From positions 1-64,000 of the forward strand of contig JARGNZ010000009.1 of the NCBI GenBank assembly GCA_029209985.1: a stretch of DNA of 64,000 nucleotides, given 5' to 3'. This DNA is from Parvibaculaceae bacterium (GTDB taxonomy: Bacteria > Pseudomonadota > Alphaproteobacteria > Parvibaculales > Parvibaculaceae). Of the stretch, positions 9,397-19,058 are shown in pieces; the first letter of the stretch is position 1; every line of letters begins with the position of its first letter. Under the pieces are notes generated by a model, which had not been told where the DNA came from, did not search any database, and saw only the letters and a program-made list of their open reading frames with translations. The position numbers and the translations under genes are program-made.

Positions 9397-10052
9397 GCAG
9401 CGCCAGAGAAGAAATTTTTGCCCGGCTTCATAAGGCCTCAACACCCTTAACTGCCGATACAGAAAAACCACAGCCATTGGTGCCCGCTGTTGCGCAAACC
9501 ACGGGGGCGGCATGTCTTGTTCAGTTCAAGGAAAAAGCCACAGCCCTTGCGTGCACGGTTGCAGAATTAGATCGCATCCAAGATGTGCCTCAAGAAGTTA
9601 CACGGTATCTGAATGAACGCGCTTTGCCTGCCGATATTTGGTGCTCAACAGAACCAGCTATCACCAGCTTGCCTTGGGCGGCTCAAACAACATTGACCCT
9701 TCACGCCGACATCGCCCGCAACAAGTTAGACGGGGGCACATCTGTCACCGGGTGCCTTGCAGCCGTGGCTGAAACCGGGGCATTGGCCGTTGCGTCAGGG
9801 GCAGACTTTGCAACCCGTTTAGGGTACTTGCCAGACACGCATATTGTTGTCTGCCGACAAGATCAGTTGGTGGGCGGCTTTGAGGATGTGTGGGCACATA
9901 TCCGCCAATACACCACATCAAGCGCGGTGCCGCCGCGTGCCATCAATTTTATTGGGGGACCATCGCGCACCGGTGACATTGAGGCGACGTTGGTCATGGG
10001 CGCCCACGGGCCGCGCGCGGTGCATGTCATTTTAGTGCCCGCTACCGGCTAG
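9393..10052 (+). CDS. lutC: Lactate utilization protein C-like LUD-domain protein
   Basis: A 219-residue LutC/LldG-type protein consisting of a single LUD domain; the C-terminal core has the family pattern GCLAAVAETGALAV followed by INFIGGPSRTGDIE. It completes a lutABC operon. No lactate permease or LutR/LldR-type regulator is visible on either side. About 100 bases separate it from the copper ATPase gene, which carries its own promoter. Confidence 0.9.
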   Translation: MSSAREEIFARLHKASTPLTADTEKPQPLVPAVAQTTGAACLVQFKEKATALACTVAELDRIQDVPQEVTRYLNERALPADIWCSTEPAITSLPWAAQTTLTLHADIARNKLDGGTSVTGCLAAVAETGALAVASGADFATRLGYLPDTHIVVCRQDQLVGGFEDVWAHIRQYTTSSAVPPRAINFIGGPSRTGDIEATLVMGAHGPRAVHVILVPATG

Positions 10053-10083
10053 ACACTGTACTTATAGAATGTAATTTGTGAGC

Positions 10084-10114
10084 TTGACCTTCCAGTGACA
10101 GGAAGGTTTAAGGT
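10084..10114 (+). promoter_or_regulatory. CueR-type copper-responsive promoter
   Basis: TTGACC (10084-10089) and TAAGGT (10109-10114) are separated by an over-long 19-base spacer, the hallmark of MerR-family promoters. The spacer carries the perfect dyad ACCTTCC (10087-10093) and GGAAGGT (10101-10107), the same arms as known CueR operators of copA genes. This predicts Cu(I)-dependent activation by a CueR protein, which is not encoded in this window. Confidence 0.85.
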
Positions 10115-10151
10115 GCCTGCTCTGGAAAGTTGAGAGCAAAGCAGGTGCCTA

Positions 10152-12506
10152 ATGTGTACATCCCCTCAGTGCGATAAAATGGATCCGCCCCGTCAGGCGG
10201 TGGACCCTGTGTGCGGCATGTCTGTCGCTGTCGAAACGGCCAAGCACACCTGCGTTTATGAAGCGGACACATATTATTTTTGCAATCCGCGCTGCTTAGA
10301 AAAGTTTCAGACGCAGCCCATGCGTTATCTCGATCCAGACGCTTTTCCAGCAGAACTGGAAGACCCAACCGCCCTCTACATTTGCCCGATGGATCCTGAG
10401 ATCGAGCAAATAGGGCCGGGCACATGCCCTATATGTGGCATGGCGTTGGAAGCCGCTGTGCCAGGTCTCGATCAAGGACCCAATCCTGAGTTGGTTGATT
10501 TTACACGCCGGTTTTGGATTGGCGCATGTTTTACCCTTCCTCTATTTGTGATGGAGATGGGGCAGCACTTCTTTGGCCTCACTTTCGGCTTGCCGCCCCT
10601 CGCGCGGGCTGCCGCCCAGTTTTTTCTCGCGGCCCCGGTTGTGCTGTGGGCTGGTTTTCCATTTTTTGTGCGCGGGTGGCAATCGTTCAAAACCGGCAAT
10701 ATGAACATGTTCAGCTTGATCGCCATCGGCACAGGCGTCGCCTTCGCCTATAGCACGGTCGCTTTAATATTCCCGGATATTTTCCCCGCCGCTTTTCACA
10801 CAAGGTCCGGCGATGTGCCGCTCTATTTTGAAGCCTCAGCCGTGATCATCGAATTGGTCTTGATGGGGCAATTATTAGAACTGCGCGCCCGCGAAGAAAC
10901 GGGCCAAGCCGTGCGCAGTCTCATGGATTTAAGCCCTCCCACGGCCATGCGGGTAGAGGCATCAGGACGAGAAGTTGAGGTGCCGCTGGCCGATGTGCAG
11001 GTGGGTGATATTTTACGGGTGCGACCCGGTGAAAAAGTGCCCGTGGACGGCATCATCACCCAGGGGGTGAGTTCTTTGGATGAGGCGATGATTACCGGTG
11101 AGCCGTTCCCGGTGACTAAACGTCCAGATGATCAGGTGGTCGGGGGCACACTCAATGGGGCAGGTAGTTTTCTCATGAGCGCCTCCCATGTGGGAAGCCA
11201 AACACTCTTGGCACGTATTGTCGGGCAAGTTGCCAATGCCCAGCGCTCAAAGGCCCCCATTCAATCATTGGCCGATAAGGTCGCCACCTTCTTTGTGCCC
11301 GCCGTCTTGCTTAGCGCCGTCATCGCCTTTGCGACTTGGAGCCTCCTTGGTCCAGCCCCCGCAATGGCAAACGGTCTCATGGCAGCGGTGAGTGTGCTGA
11401 TTATTGCCTGTCCGTGCGCGCTTGGATTGGCCACACCAATGTCGGTTATGGTGGCGACAGGGCGGGCGGCCCAAGCCGGTATCTTGGTCCGCGACGCAGA
11501 AACCTTTGAACGGTTGGCACGTGTGACAACGCTGGCGGTTGATAAAACCGGCACCCTCACTCAAGGCCATCCCCGTTTGGGGGAGGTCAGATGTATTGGG
11601 CAGAAAACACCCAACGCCCTCAGCGCAGATGAATTACTGCAACGTGTTGCTTCGTTGGAAGCAGCAAGTGAGCACCCATTGGCCGAAGCCATTGTGCGCA
11701 GCGCAACAGAAAAAGGGCTCGCACTGAAACCCGTCTCTGATTTTCACGCAACCATTGGGGCCGGTGTGGAGGGGGTCGTCGAGGGCGTGAAAGTGCACAT
11801 CGGTAATGTGGCGTTTCTAGAAGAAGCCGGCGTGTCAATGGATGCTGATCTGGTACAGGCGCATCTAAACGACGTGGGCGCTCAAGCCACATGTCTTTGG
11901 GTCGCGTTGGAAAGCGAGCTTGCAGGTCAGTTGGTACTAGAAGATGAAGTGCGCCCAGAAGCGCATGCTACCATTCAACATCTTAAAAAGGCTGGCTTGT
12001 CGGTGATATTGCTCACAGGGGATACAGAAGGGCCTGCTGCCTACGTTGCTGAAAAACTTGCACTGGATGGGTGGCACGCCCATTTGAAGCCCGAAGACAA
12101 GTTGGAGCTGATCACGCAACTGCAAGGCAAAGGCGAGCGGGTTGTGATGCTCGGAGACGGGATCAATGATGCGCCCGCCCTTGCGGCAGCCGATGTGGGC
12201 GTGGCCATGGGCAGCGGCACAGACATCGCGATGGAAACAGCAGGCGTCACCTTGATGCGCTCTGGTATCGCCCCCTTGTCTGATGTGGTAAGCCTTGCTC
12301 AAGCTACCTTAGGTAACATCCGACAGAACCTATTTTTTGCATTCATTTATAATGGACTGGGGGTGCCCATCGCAGCCGGGGTGCTCTATCCACTTGCCGG
12401 TATTTTGCTTAACCCCATGGTTGCCGCACTGGCAATGTCCCTGAGTTCAATTTCAGTGATATTAAATGCCTTGCGGTTGAGGTATAAACATCTGGCAGGG
12501 CACTAG
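10152..12506 (+). CDS. copA: Cu(I)-exporting P1B-type ATPase with YHS and heavy-metal-binding N-terminus
   Basis: A 784-residue heavy-metal P-type ATPase. Residues about 18-60 form a YHS domain (DPVCGM) and residues 77-100 a heavy-metal-binding domain with paired cysteines (ICPMDP, TCPICGM); the usual ferredoxin-like HMA domain with GMxCxxC is absent. The membrane CPC motif is at residues 420-422, DKTGT starts at residue 464, and SEHPLAEA and GDGINDAP are intact, so it should be an active copper/silver exporter. The CueR-type promoter upstream supports copper. A TetR gene follows, but 87 bases away and not obviously related. Confidence 0.93.
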   Translation: MCTSPQCDKMDPPRQAVDPVCGMSVAVETAKHTCVYEADTYYFCNPRCLEKFQTQPMRYLDPDAFPAELEDPTALYICPMDPEIEQIGPGTCPICGMALEAAVPGLDQGPNPELVDFTRRFWIGACFTLPLFVMEMGQHFFGLTFGLPPLARAAAQFFLAAPVVLWAGFPFFVRGWQSFKTGNMNMFSLIAIGTGVAFAYSTVALIFPDIFPAAFHTRSGDVPLYFEASAVIIELVLMGQLLELRAREETGQAVRSLMDLSPPTAMRVEASGREVEVPLADVQVGDILRVRPGEKVPVDGIITQGVSSLDEAMITGEPFPVTKRPDDQVVGGTLNGAGSFLMSASHVGSQTLLARIVGQVANAQRSKAPIQSLADKVATFFVPAVLLSAVIAFATWSLLGPAPAMANGLMAAVSVLIIACPCALGLATPMSVMVATGRAAQAGILVRDAETFERLARVTTLAVDKTGTLTQGHPRLGEVRCIGQKTPNALSADELLQRVASLEAASEHPLAEAIVRSATEKGLALKPVSDFHATIGAGVEGVVEGVKVHIGNVAFLEEAGVSMDADLVQAHLNDVGAQATCLWVALESELAGQLVLEDEVRPEAHATIQHLKKAGLSVILLTGDTEGPAAYVAEKLALDGWHAHLKPEDKLELITQLQGKGERVVMLGDGINDAPALAAADVGVAMGSGTDIAMETAGVTLMRSGIAPLSDVVSLAQATLGNIRQNLFFAFIYNGLGVPIAAGVLYPLAGILLNPMVAALAMSLSSISVILNALRLRYKHLAGH

Positions 12507-12592
12507 GATCACGCCCTGATAGACCCATTGGTGCATACAGCTACATGTATTAAATGCGTTGATTTTCTATCGAAACTCAATAGAAATTAGTT

Positions 12593-13261
12593 ATGGCTAA
12601 TACACCCCCCAAAATAACGACTCGTCTGCGCCTTCTCCTGACTGCTGAACGGCTTTTTAGTGAAAAAGGACTGGATCAGGTTACAACCAAAGAAATATTG
12701 GCCGCCGCAGAACAACGTAATGAGTCCGCGCTGCAATATCACTTTGGGTCCCGCGAAAAGTTGATACGAACGATTTTAGACCTACGCGTCAATGAAGTGG
12801 ATCTGCGCCGTGTTGAGCTGATGGACGCTCTGGAAGCAAAAGGGCGCGATAAGATTGAGCTACGCGAGATTGTGCGTGTGGCGATCCAGCCCTTATCTGA
12901 GCGGATTAATGACCCAGAAGCGCGTCGCTTTATCGTCTTAATGTCCTACGTCGTGGCAGATCCTAGGTTTGATATTGTTGGCAGCTCCATACGCTTGGGC
13001 TTCCCCGGTATTCGCCGCTGCCGCCGGTGGATGCAGGTTCACATGAAAGGCTGCGATGCCGCGATCCAAGAATTGCGCCTGCGTATGGTGATCGAATTAG
13101 GTGTCGGTGCTTTAGGCAGTGCGGCGAGAGAGCTGGAATTTAGCGAGACACCCCGCGATATGGATTTGTTTTTGGAGCAATTGCTGGACACGTTAACAGC
13201 GCACTTGCAATCCGCCCCCAGTGACCAGACACTCGCAATCATACAAAAAAATAAAAAGTAG
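12593..13261 (+). CDS. TetR/AcrR-family transcriptional regulator
   Basis: A 222-residue regulator with an N-terminal TetR helix-turn-helix at about residues 10-56 (sequence pattern ERLFSEKGLDQVTTKEILAAA followed by YHFGSREKL) and a helical C-terminal ligand and dimerisation domain. The ligand and target cannot be inferred. The ATG has no convincing ribosome-binding site. It reads in the same direction as the DUF1330 gene 38 bases downstream, which could be its target or partner. It is unlikely to be the copper regulator because the ATPase promoter is of the CueR class. Confidence 0.87.
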   Translation: MANTPPKITTRLRLLLTAERLFSEKGLDQVTTKEILAAAEQRNESALQYHFGSREKLIRTILDLRVNEVDLRRVELMDALEAKGRDKIELREIVRVAIQPLSERINDPEARRFIVLMSYVVADPRFDIVGSSIRLGFPGIRRCRRWMQVHMKGCDAAIQELRLRMVIELGVGALGSAARELEFSETPRDMDLFLEQLLDTLTAHLQSAPSDQTLAIIQKNKK

Positions 13262-13299
13262 CCTCAAGCCTCAAAAGGCAGGGCAACGGGAGAAAACTC

Positions 13300-13716
13300 A
13301 TGCGCGCGATTGAACCAACCACAGAGCAATTAGAGAAATTTGCATCCCTTGATCAGGATCAGCCGATTGTCATGTTGAACTTGCTGAAGTTCAAAGACCA
13401 AGCGACCTATCCAGAGGGCAGTGGCCATGCACCGTGCACGGGCTTGGAGGCTTATGTGCTGTACTCAGCGGTTGCCATGAAGTCGATTGAGAAGGTGGGT
13501 GGAAAAATTTTGTGGAGCAGCACCCCGGAAATGAAGATGATTACGGGAAGTGACGAAAATTGGGATATGACTGCCATTGTGCGCTACCCATCGCGTAAAG
13601 CTTTTCTCGAAATGACCTCTGCATTGCCGGAGTACCAAGCAGCTCTTGTGCACCGTGAGGCAGGCTTGGCCTATCAAGACCTCATCCAATGTGCCGAAGG
13701 GTTTTCTGGTTTTTAA
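13300..13716 (+). CDS. DUF1330 family protein
   Basis: A 138-residue protein with the ferredoxin-like alpha/beta fold expected of DUF1330; the opening PIVMLNLLKFKD stretch is typical. No catalytic residue is known for the family. A start with upstream GGGAG is clear. It lies directly after the TetR gene and may share its transcript. The following kinase could begin inside its 3' end but more likely starts 84 bases beyond its stop. Confidence 0.8.
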   Translation: MRAIEPTTEQLEKFASLDQDQPIVMLNLLKFKDQATYPEGSGHAPCTGLEAYVLYSAVAMKSIEKVGGKILWSSTPEMKMITGSDENWDMTAIVRYPSRKAFLEMTSALPEYQAALVHREAGLAYQDLIQCAEGFSGF

Positions 13717-13799
13717 CGGAAACAGTCAAAGCTGCCCCTGCCTTGAGTTATGGGAATTTTTCAATAAAGGCAGTGCTCTCTAATAAAAGACGCGGTTTT

Positions 13800-16373
13800 A
13801 TGCCTGTCTTAACCTCTGTTCGCGACACTCCGCTGGTTGATTCAAGTTTGAATCAATATTTGGGTGAATGGAGCAGTGGCTTGGCGATGCTTGCCGAACA
13901 ATTTGTATGGCGCTTTCGAGCGGCGATTGGCGCAATAACAGTGCTGCCGCCCTTGGTGGCTTTCCTAACGCTTCATTGCGTTGGGGGGGTAAGTGTTGGC
14001 ACCTTGATCCGTGTGTTTGATCAGCCCCTTGTCTTTCTATGCCTGCTGCCTGCTCTCGTCGCTCTTTTGAAAAGCCATGATGCGGCTGTTTTTGCCGCGC
14101 GGACGTTGGAACAGGCGAACGACAGTAATGTTCAGGAGAATGCGGCAACAGCGCTCAGGCAATTTTCTTTTTGGGGGAAGATATATTCGGTCCTTATCCT
14201 ACTGGGGTGGATAGGGGTTGTCTTTACCGCCGGGATTTGGGTCGGGCAATCTAATCCGCTCGATGCCCGTGGCATACTGCATACTGCCGTACTTCTATGC
14301 CCGCCCCTTGTGATCGCTTCCGTTCCGTTCATCATTTTTGTTGCCCTCGACATGGGTAAGTTTTTTAGCGAACGCAGCCTCTCGGTGCGTATTTTTTCTG
14401 TGCATTCCCACTTTGCGATTTTGGGAATTTTTATGCCCATAAGCCTGCTGTCCATTGTTCTCGTCTATCTCGACCTTCAAGGTTTTGAAATGACCGGGGA
14501 ACTGTTCGCCATTTTTGCCGTTGCAGGCACCGTTGCCGTCATAGGCACCGTCATTGCCAGTATGGTTTTGGATATCAGCATGCGTCCGGTCTATGCGCTC
14601 TCCCAGATCGTAGATCCGAAGAACTTGCGCTCCCTCACCGATGCTGATTTCAACATCAAGCCGCGCTCGCTCGACGAAATCGGTGACATGACTTTGATTT
14701 GGTCAAAGTTGGCGCGCCGTGCCTCAGCCTACCTGCGCAATCTGCACCATGTGTCGAGCTATTATCGCGCACTGGTGGACTCCAACCGTATGCCATTGTT
14801 GATGGTGGGCGTTGATGCTGAGATCAGGTTTGCCAATAAGGCTATGATATCTGAATTTGGCTACCAAGAAGATTTGCTGACCGGGCTTTCTCTCTTCAGC
14901 CTGATAGAAGATGACCGACCCAACGGCACGAAGAGGGCTTTAACGACGGCCTTGTCCACGCCGAAGGGGTCTGCGGATTGTAACTTTCGCCTGCTCCATG
15001 CAAATGGCGAGTGGCGTGATCTGCATTGTGCCTGCCAGCATGTAGAGCTGCCCGATAATGAAGAAGTCATTCTTCTCAGCTTGCGGGATGTAACGGAGCA
15101 ATATCAAGCTGAGGCCGCTAAAAGCCTGAGTGAGCAGCGTTTGCGCACGATGATGGATACGGTTGAGGATGGTATCCTCTCCATTGATGCGTCGGGCCGA
15201 GTGGTTTCAGTGAACCCAGCCATCTGTCATCTATTTCAATATTCTTATAAGGGGTTGGTGGGGCGCAAGTTAGATTCGCTGTTGCAAAACGGACGACAGC
15301 CCTTTGATTTTGCCCAAGCCGTGCAGGAGTTCAATGCGACCGGTCAATCTGAGTTTGTTGATGCGGGGGTCCATGAAATGCGGGGCATCCGGGCAGATGA
15401 GACCCAATTCCCCCTCGAATTGACGATAAAGACCATGCAAGTGGACGATCAGACTCAATTTGTGGGTGTGGTGCGAGACATCACTGTGCGCAAACATGCA
15501 GACCAAGCCTTGCTGGCAGCTCTTGGAGACGCGGAACAAGCCAACCGCGCAAAGTCTCAATTCCTAGCCAATATGAGCCATGAATTACGCACCCCCCTCA
15601 ACGCCATCATCGGTTTTTCTGAAATTTTGGATGCTGGCATGTTCGGACGCTTAGAGAATGAGCGGTACGAAGGCTACGTTTCCAATATTCTAGAATCCAG
15701 TCGGCACTTGCTTGATGTCATCAACGATATTCTCGACCTGTCGCGCATTGAGGCAGGCATGGTGGAGCTTGAAGATGAATGGGTCGATATCGCGCAAGTA
15801 ATTGAATGGGCCGCAGGGCGTGTGGCAACGACTGTGAAGGGCGAAAAGCAACCACGCCTCATCACAGATGCGGCAGAGGATTTGCCCTATCTTGCAGCCG
15901 ACAAGCGGGCCATGAAACAAATTCTCCTCAATCTCATGTCTAATGCGATGAAATTTACACCGGCCGACGGAGAAGTGCGTGTTGAGGTGGAATATGTCGG
16001 CGAGGAAACGCTGTCCGTGCGCATCATTGACACAGGGATCGGCATTCCTAAAGAACATTTGGAAGAAGTGTTGCAACCCTTCGTGCAAGTTGAAGCGACG
16101 TTGGCGCGCCGGTTCGAGGGCAGTGGCTTAGGGCTTGCGATTACAAAGTCACTGGTCGAAGCGCATCGGGGCACGATCGAGCTGACAAGTGAGCTGGGGA
16201 AAGGGACCCAAGTAACCCTCAGTTTCCCGAAGAGTCGCTTGGGGCGAGATTTAGATGGAGAGCTGCCAGAGCCAAGCGTAATGCTTGAAAGCAGCACCCT
16301 GTTGGACGCCAACGGCGGCCGTGAGCTGAGCGCCCGATTTGAGAGCGGTGGCTTTGCCAGCGCGAACGCTTAA
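13800..16373 (+). CDS. Membrane-bound PAS-domain sensor histidine kinase
   Basis: About 857 residues from the chosen ATG. The N-terminal ~260 residues contain five or six membrane segments, followed by a HAMP-like linker, two PAS domains (roughly residues 320-440 and 450-570), a HisKA domain with the intact ANMSHELRTPL box (His594) and a HATPase domain with DTGIGIP (about 743) and GSGLGLAI (about 773). It should therefore autophosphorylate. No receiver domain is fused and no response regulator is adjacent, so it is an orphan kinase. The start is uncertain: an in-frame ATG at 13689 overlaps the upstream gene, and 13800 has only a weak ribosome-binding site. Confidence 0.88.
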   Translation: MPVLTSVRDTPLVDSSLNQYLGEWSSGLAMLAEQFVWRFRAAIGAITVLPPLVAFLTLHCVGGVSVGTLIRVFDQPLVFLCLLPALVALLKSHDAAVFAARTLEQANDSNVQENAATALRQFSFWGKIYSVLILLGWIGVVFTAGIWVGQSNPLDARGILHTAVLLCPPLVIASVPFIIFVALDMGKFFSERSLSVRIFSVHSHFAILGIFMPISLLSIVLVYLDLQGFEMTGELFAIFAVAGTVAVIGTVIASMVLDISMRPVYALSQIVDPKNLRSLTDADFNIKPRSLDEIGDMTLIWSKLARRASAYLRNLHHVSSYYRALVDSNRMPLLMVGVDAEIRFANKAMISEFGYQEDLLTGLSLFSLIEDDRPNGTKRALTTALSTPKGSADCNFRLLHANGEWRDLHCACQHVELPDNEEVILLSLRDVTEQYQAEAAKSLSEQRLRTMMDTVEDGILSIDASGRVVSVNPAICHLFQYSYKGLVGRKLDSLLQNGRQPFDFAQAVQEFNATGQSEFVDAGVHEMRGIRADETQFPLELTIKTMQVDDQTQFVGVVRDITVRKHADQALLAALGDAEQANRAKSQFLANMSHELRTPLNAIIGFSEILDAGMFGRLENERYEGYVSNILESSRHLLDVINDILDLSRIEAGMVELEDEWVDIAQVIEWAAGRVATTVKGEKQPRLITDAAEDLPYLAADKRAMKQILLNLMSNAMKFTPADGEVRVEVEYVGEETLSVRIIDTGIGIPKEHLEEVLQPFVQVEATLARRFEGSGLGLAITKSLVEAHRGTIELTSELGKGTQVTLSFPKSRLGRDLDGELPEPSVMLESSTLLDANGGRELSARFESGGFASANA

Positions 16374-17272
16374 TCTAAAAACCCATCCAAAAGTTTCAAG
16401 AAATAGTCGAGCTGGTCATGGTGAACCCAATGGCCTGCTTTTTCTACATTCTCCACCTGCGCATTTGGGAAATGAACGGCGCGGCCATCCTCCAAGGGAT
16501 CGCTGGCCCAGCTTTCCGTGCCGCGAATAAGCAGCGTCGGGCAGGTTATGCGTTTCCACATGGCAATAGCTTCAACCGGGTCAAAGGCATTGGGAGAAAA
16601 GGCGCGGACATAATTGTCAAACTTCCAACTATACGTCCCATCTTCGTTCTGATGCACTCCATGCACAGTCAAATGCCGGGCTTGTTCTGGGTTTAGGTGA
16701 GGGTTTTCCCCCTGCATGCGTTTGCAGGCTTCCTCCCAACTTGCGTACCGCTTTGGCAGACGCCCTGAAAGGCCGCGCATGTCTTCAATCCATTGGCGCA
16801 ACTTGTCAGAACGCGGGGTTTCCGCACGTTCTTTAGCCAGTTTAGGCGATGGCCCCAAACCTTCAATCGCCACCAGTTGCTTGACCGTTTCGGGAAAAAG
16901 CCCCGCATAGCGCAGTGAAATATTACCGCCCAACGAATGTCCAATAATGGTGAGGGGGGCCAAGTTCTTTTGGTGCACCAATTGAGCAATGTCGTAGACA
17001 AAATCCATGAGATCGTAAGCGCCCCCTAACATCCATTGGCTGTCGCCGTGGCCGCGCAAATCTGGCGCGATGATGTGGTAGCGGTCCTTCAATGATTGAG
17101 CGACCCAATCCCAATTGCGGCAATGGTCGCGCCCGCCGTGGACAAGCAGGAGAGGCGGTGCCCCTTCATTGCCCCAGTCGACATAGTGCAAACGCAGGCG
17201 TTGCGAAAAATAAGTGTTGGATGTGGGTCCCATTTCACCCGCAGCAAAAGGCGGAAAACTGGATGAAGTCAT
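16370..17272 (-). CDS. Alpha/beta hydrolase
   Basis: About 300 residues with the alpha/beta hydrolase fold. The nucleophile elbow IGHSLGGN and the oxyanion-side HGGRDHCRNW are visible, and a His near the C-terminus (KAGHWVHHD) completes a probable Ser-Asp-His triad. Substrate is unknown; epoxide hydrolase or esterase relatives are possible. TAGGA lies 9 bases before the ATG at 17272, while in-frame ATGs at 17278 and 17299 are less well placed. It converges on the histidine kinase with a 4-base overlap of coding ends. Confidence 0.85.
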   Translation of the reverse strand: MTSSSFPPFAAGEMGPTSNTYFSQRLRLHYVDWGNEGAPPLLLVHGGRDHCRNWDWVAQSLKDRYHIIAPDLRGHGDSQWMLGGAYDLMDFVYDIAQLVHQKNLAPLTIIGHSLGGNISLRYAGLFPETVKQLVAIEGLGPSPKLAKERAETPRSDKLRQWIEDMRGLSGRLPKRYASWEEACKRMQGENPHLNPEQARHLTVHGVHQNEDGTYSWKFDNYVRAFSPNAFDPVEAIAMWKRITCPTLLIRGTESWASDPLEDGRAVHFPNAQVENVEKAGHWVHHDQLDYFLKLLDGFLD

Positions 17273-17324
17273 AAGCATAATTCCTATGCAGTGCCACATG
17301 TGGCGTCAGTGTCAAAACGGGGAG

Positions 17325-17633
17325 TTAGGTGTTTGTCAAAGGACCGCTTGAGGACACCACAAGTTTTTGGATATCCATATTGCTTGGCCGGATTTGGCCA
17401 AGTCCTTCTAGAAAAACCGCCATATGAGGGGTCGCAAAGTGAAAGGCGACAGCATCCTCATCGGCCCATTCTTCATACACCCGGAAATGATTGGGGCGCG
17501 TAATGTCTTCGAAGAAGGCATAAGCACTGCATCCTTCTTCGGACAAGCTTGCTTTGGACATTTCAGCCAAAAGGCTAAAAGCTTCCGTGCGTTGTTCTGG
17601 CTTTAGATCAAATGTACCGGTGATCACGATCAT
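17325..17633 (-). CDS. Antibiotic biosynthesis monooxygenase (ABM) domain protein
   Basis: A 102-residue protein of the ABM dimeric alpha/beta-barrel family, with the signature HFRVYEEWADEDAVAFH. Small ABM proteins are often quinol monooxygenases or uncharacterised cofactor-free oxygenases; the name does not imply antibiotic synthesis. It is followed on the same strand by the alpha/beta hydrolase gene, so the two could act on one substrate, but this is only positional. Confidence 0.82.
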   Translation of the reverse strand: MIVITGTFDLKPEQRTEAFSLLAEMSKASLSEEGCSAYAFFEDITRPNHFRVYEEWADEDAVAFHFATPHMAVFLEGLGQIRPSNMDIQKLVVSSSGPLTNT

Positions 17634-17711
17634 CGTGTTGCCCTCCCAGGAAACGTCTCAAAGTGCGTTCTCCATTATCACCCATCCCCGTCTTCCTGTC
17701 GAACATGTCTT

Positions 17712-17736
17712 CCTGCCGAGCAAAATGCACGGCAGG
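17712..17736. repeat. Perfect hairpin between the SDR and ABM genes
   Basis: CCTGCCG and CGGCAGG form a perfect 7-pair stem around an 11-base loop, 58 bases beyond the SDR stop on the minus strand. No T run follows, so it is either a Rho-dependent or weak terminator, or an RNA stability element. The rest of this 160-base gap shows nothing. Confidence 0.5.
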
Positions 17737-17793
17737 AGCCGTCAACGTGGAAGAACGGGAGGGAGGGCAGGGGGGTGCCGGTTGTTTGACCGG

Positions 17794-18627
17794 TTACTTG
17801 TTGCCGAGTTCGCCGATTGGTGATTTTTTGCCGAACATGATCGAGCCGTATTTAGCCGGGAATAACCGCTGAATACGGTCCATCATACGTGCATCTTTCC
17901 CAATGAGGATGCGGCCCTTACGCTTGCGCAGACCATTCAAGATGATTTGAGCCGCTTTTTCTGGTGTTGTCCGCGCGAGCTTATCAAAGTTTGTCGAAGC
18001 ATCCGTGCGGTCCTGCGCGGTAGAGCTTTGCAAGAAGCGCGCATTTTTGACGATGCTGGTTTTCACGCCACCAGGATGAATGCAGGCGATATGCGTTGAG
18101 GTGTCTTTCATCTCATGACGCAGAGCTTCGGTGAACCCACGGATAGCAAACTTTGCGGAGTTGTAGGCAGCTTGGCCGGGCACCGCAATGATGCCGAAGA
18201 TGCTGGATACATTGGCCAGATAGCCGTCGCCCTTGGCTTTAATTTGCGGCAAGAAGGCTTTCGTGCCGTAGACCATGCCCCAATAGTCAATTTTCATGAC
18301 CCATTCTAAGTCGTCCATGGTCAATTCATCAACGGTGGCCATTTGGGCAACACCCGCATTGTTGATGAGAATATCTGCGCCACCTTGTGTGGATTGCACT
18401 TCATCGGCAAAGGCAAAGACGGCATCACGGTCGCCAACATCCACTTGGTACGTGCGGCCACTGCCACCAGCAGCTTCTACCATGCGCAGGGTTTCGGCCA
18501 AGCCATTCATGTCCACATCTGAAATGGCCACGGATGCCCCTTCTTGTGCAAAGGCAACAGCGAGAGCCCGCCCAATGCCGCTTGCAGCTCCAGTGATGAC
18601 GGCTACTTTTCCATTAAATGGAGACAT
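17794..18627 (-). CDS. Short-chain dehydrogenase/reductase
   Basis: A 277-residue classical SDR. The nucleotide-binding TGAASGIGRA motif lies at residues 12-21, NNAGV near residue 88, and the catalytic Ser plus YNSAK (Tyr at about 155) are in place. The substrate is unknown; a C-terminal extension of about 30 basic and hydrophobic residues suggests a long-chain or membrane-associated substrate. It is transcribed away from phoR and has a hairpin downstream. Confidence 0.9.
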   Translation of the reverse strand: MSPFNGKVAVITGAASGIGRALAVAFAQEGASVAISDVDMNGLAETLRMVEAAGGSGRTYQVDVGDRDAVFAFADEVQSTQGGADILINNAGVAQMATVDELTMDDLEWVMKIDYWGMVYGTKAFLPQIKAKGDGYLANVSSIFGIIAVPGQAAYNSAKFAIRGFTEALRHEMKDTSTHIACIHPGGVKTSIVKNARFLQSSTAQDRTDASTNFDKLARTTPEKAAQIILNGLRKRKGRILIGKDARMMDRIQRLFPAKYGSIMFGKKSPIGELGNK

Positions 18628-19058
18628 GACTTTTCCTCAACCTTCTTGATTATGACATTTTATCACTAAATAACCTTTTTTGATCTCTTTGTCAGGCAGT
18701 TTATGGAAGTTCAAAAAGGGCGCTCCATTGGCCGCTGTTCGTGTGCAAGCCGACCCGATCTGATCCGTGTGAGGCGTAAAGCTAAAGGGGAGGGTTTTCG
18801 GCGTTTTGGATAAACAGAAGGGACTGTCACATAAGGTTCGTAATTATCCGTACAACTACGTTAGCCTTGCAAATCGGCTAAGAAGAAAATGATTCGCTGA
18901 ATATGGCGCGTCTCAGGACCCAAATTCGGTTTGCAGGCATGGGCAGGGCTGTCGGCGGTCGATCCCATTTTCATATGAAACTAGGCGTAAATGGGTAACC
19001 CTACAGACTGTTGGTCAAGGTGGATCGCATGTCGGGCGCTATAGAGGAGTCAGCTAGA
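18628..19058. other. 431-base non-coding gap between the SDR and phoR genes
   Basis: This stretch should contain the divergent promoters of the SDR gene and phoR. I see an inverted repeat CCCATTT/AAATGGG (18964-18995) near the phoR end and a lone CTGTCAC (18824-18830) resembling half of a Pho box without a second half. I find no convincing gene or RNA here. Confidence 0.6.

Noticed and set aside
13689-13799. Longer start for the PAS histidine kinase
   Set aside because: It overlaps the DUF1330 gene and has no ribosome-binding site, though the choice of 13800 is not firm either.
18824-18830. Pho box upstream of phoR
   Set aside because: Only one CTGTCAC half is present; no second half occurs 11 bases away on either side.
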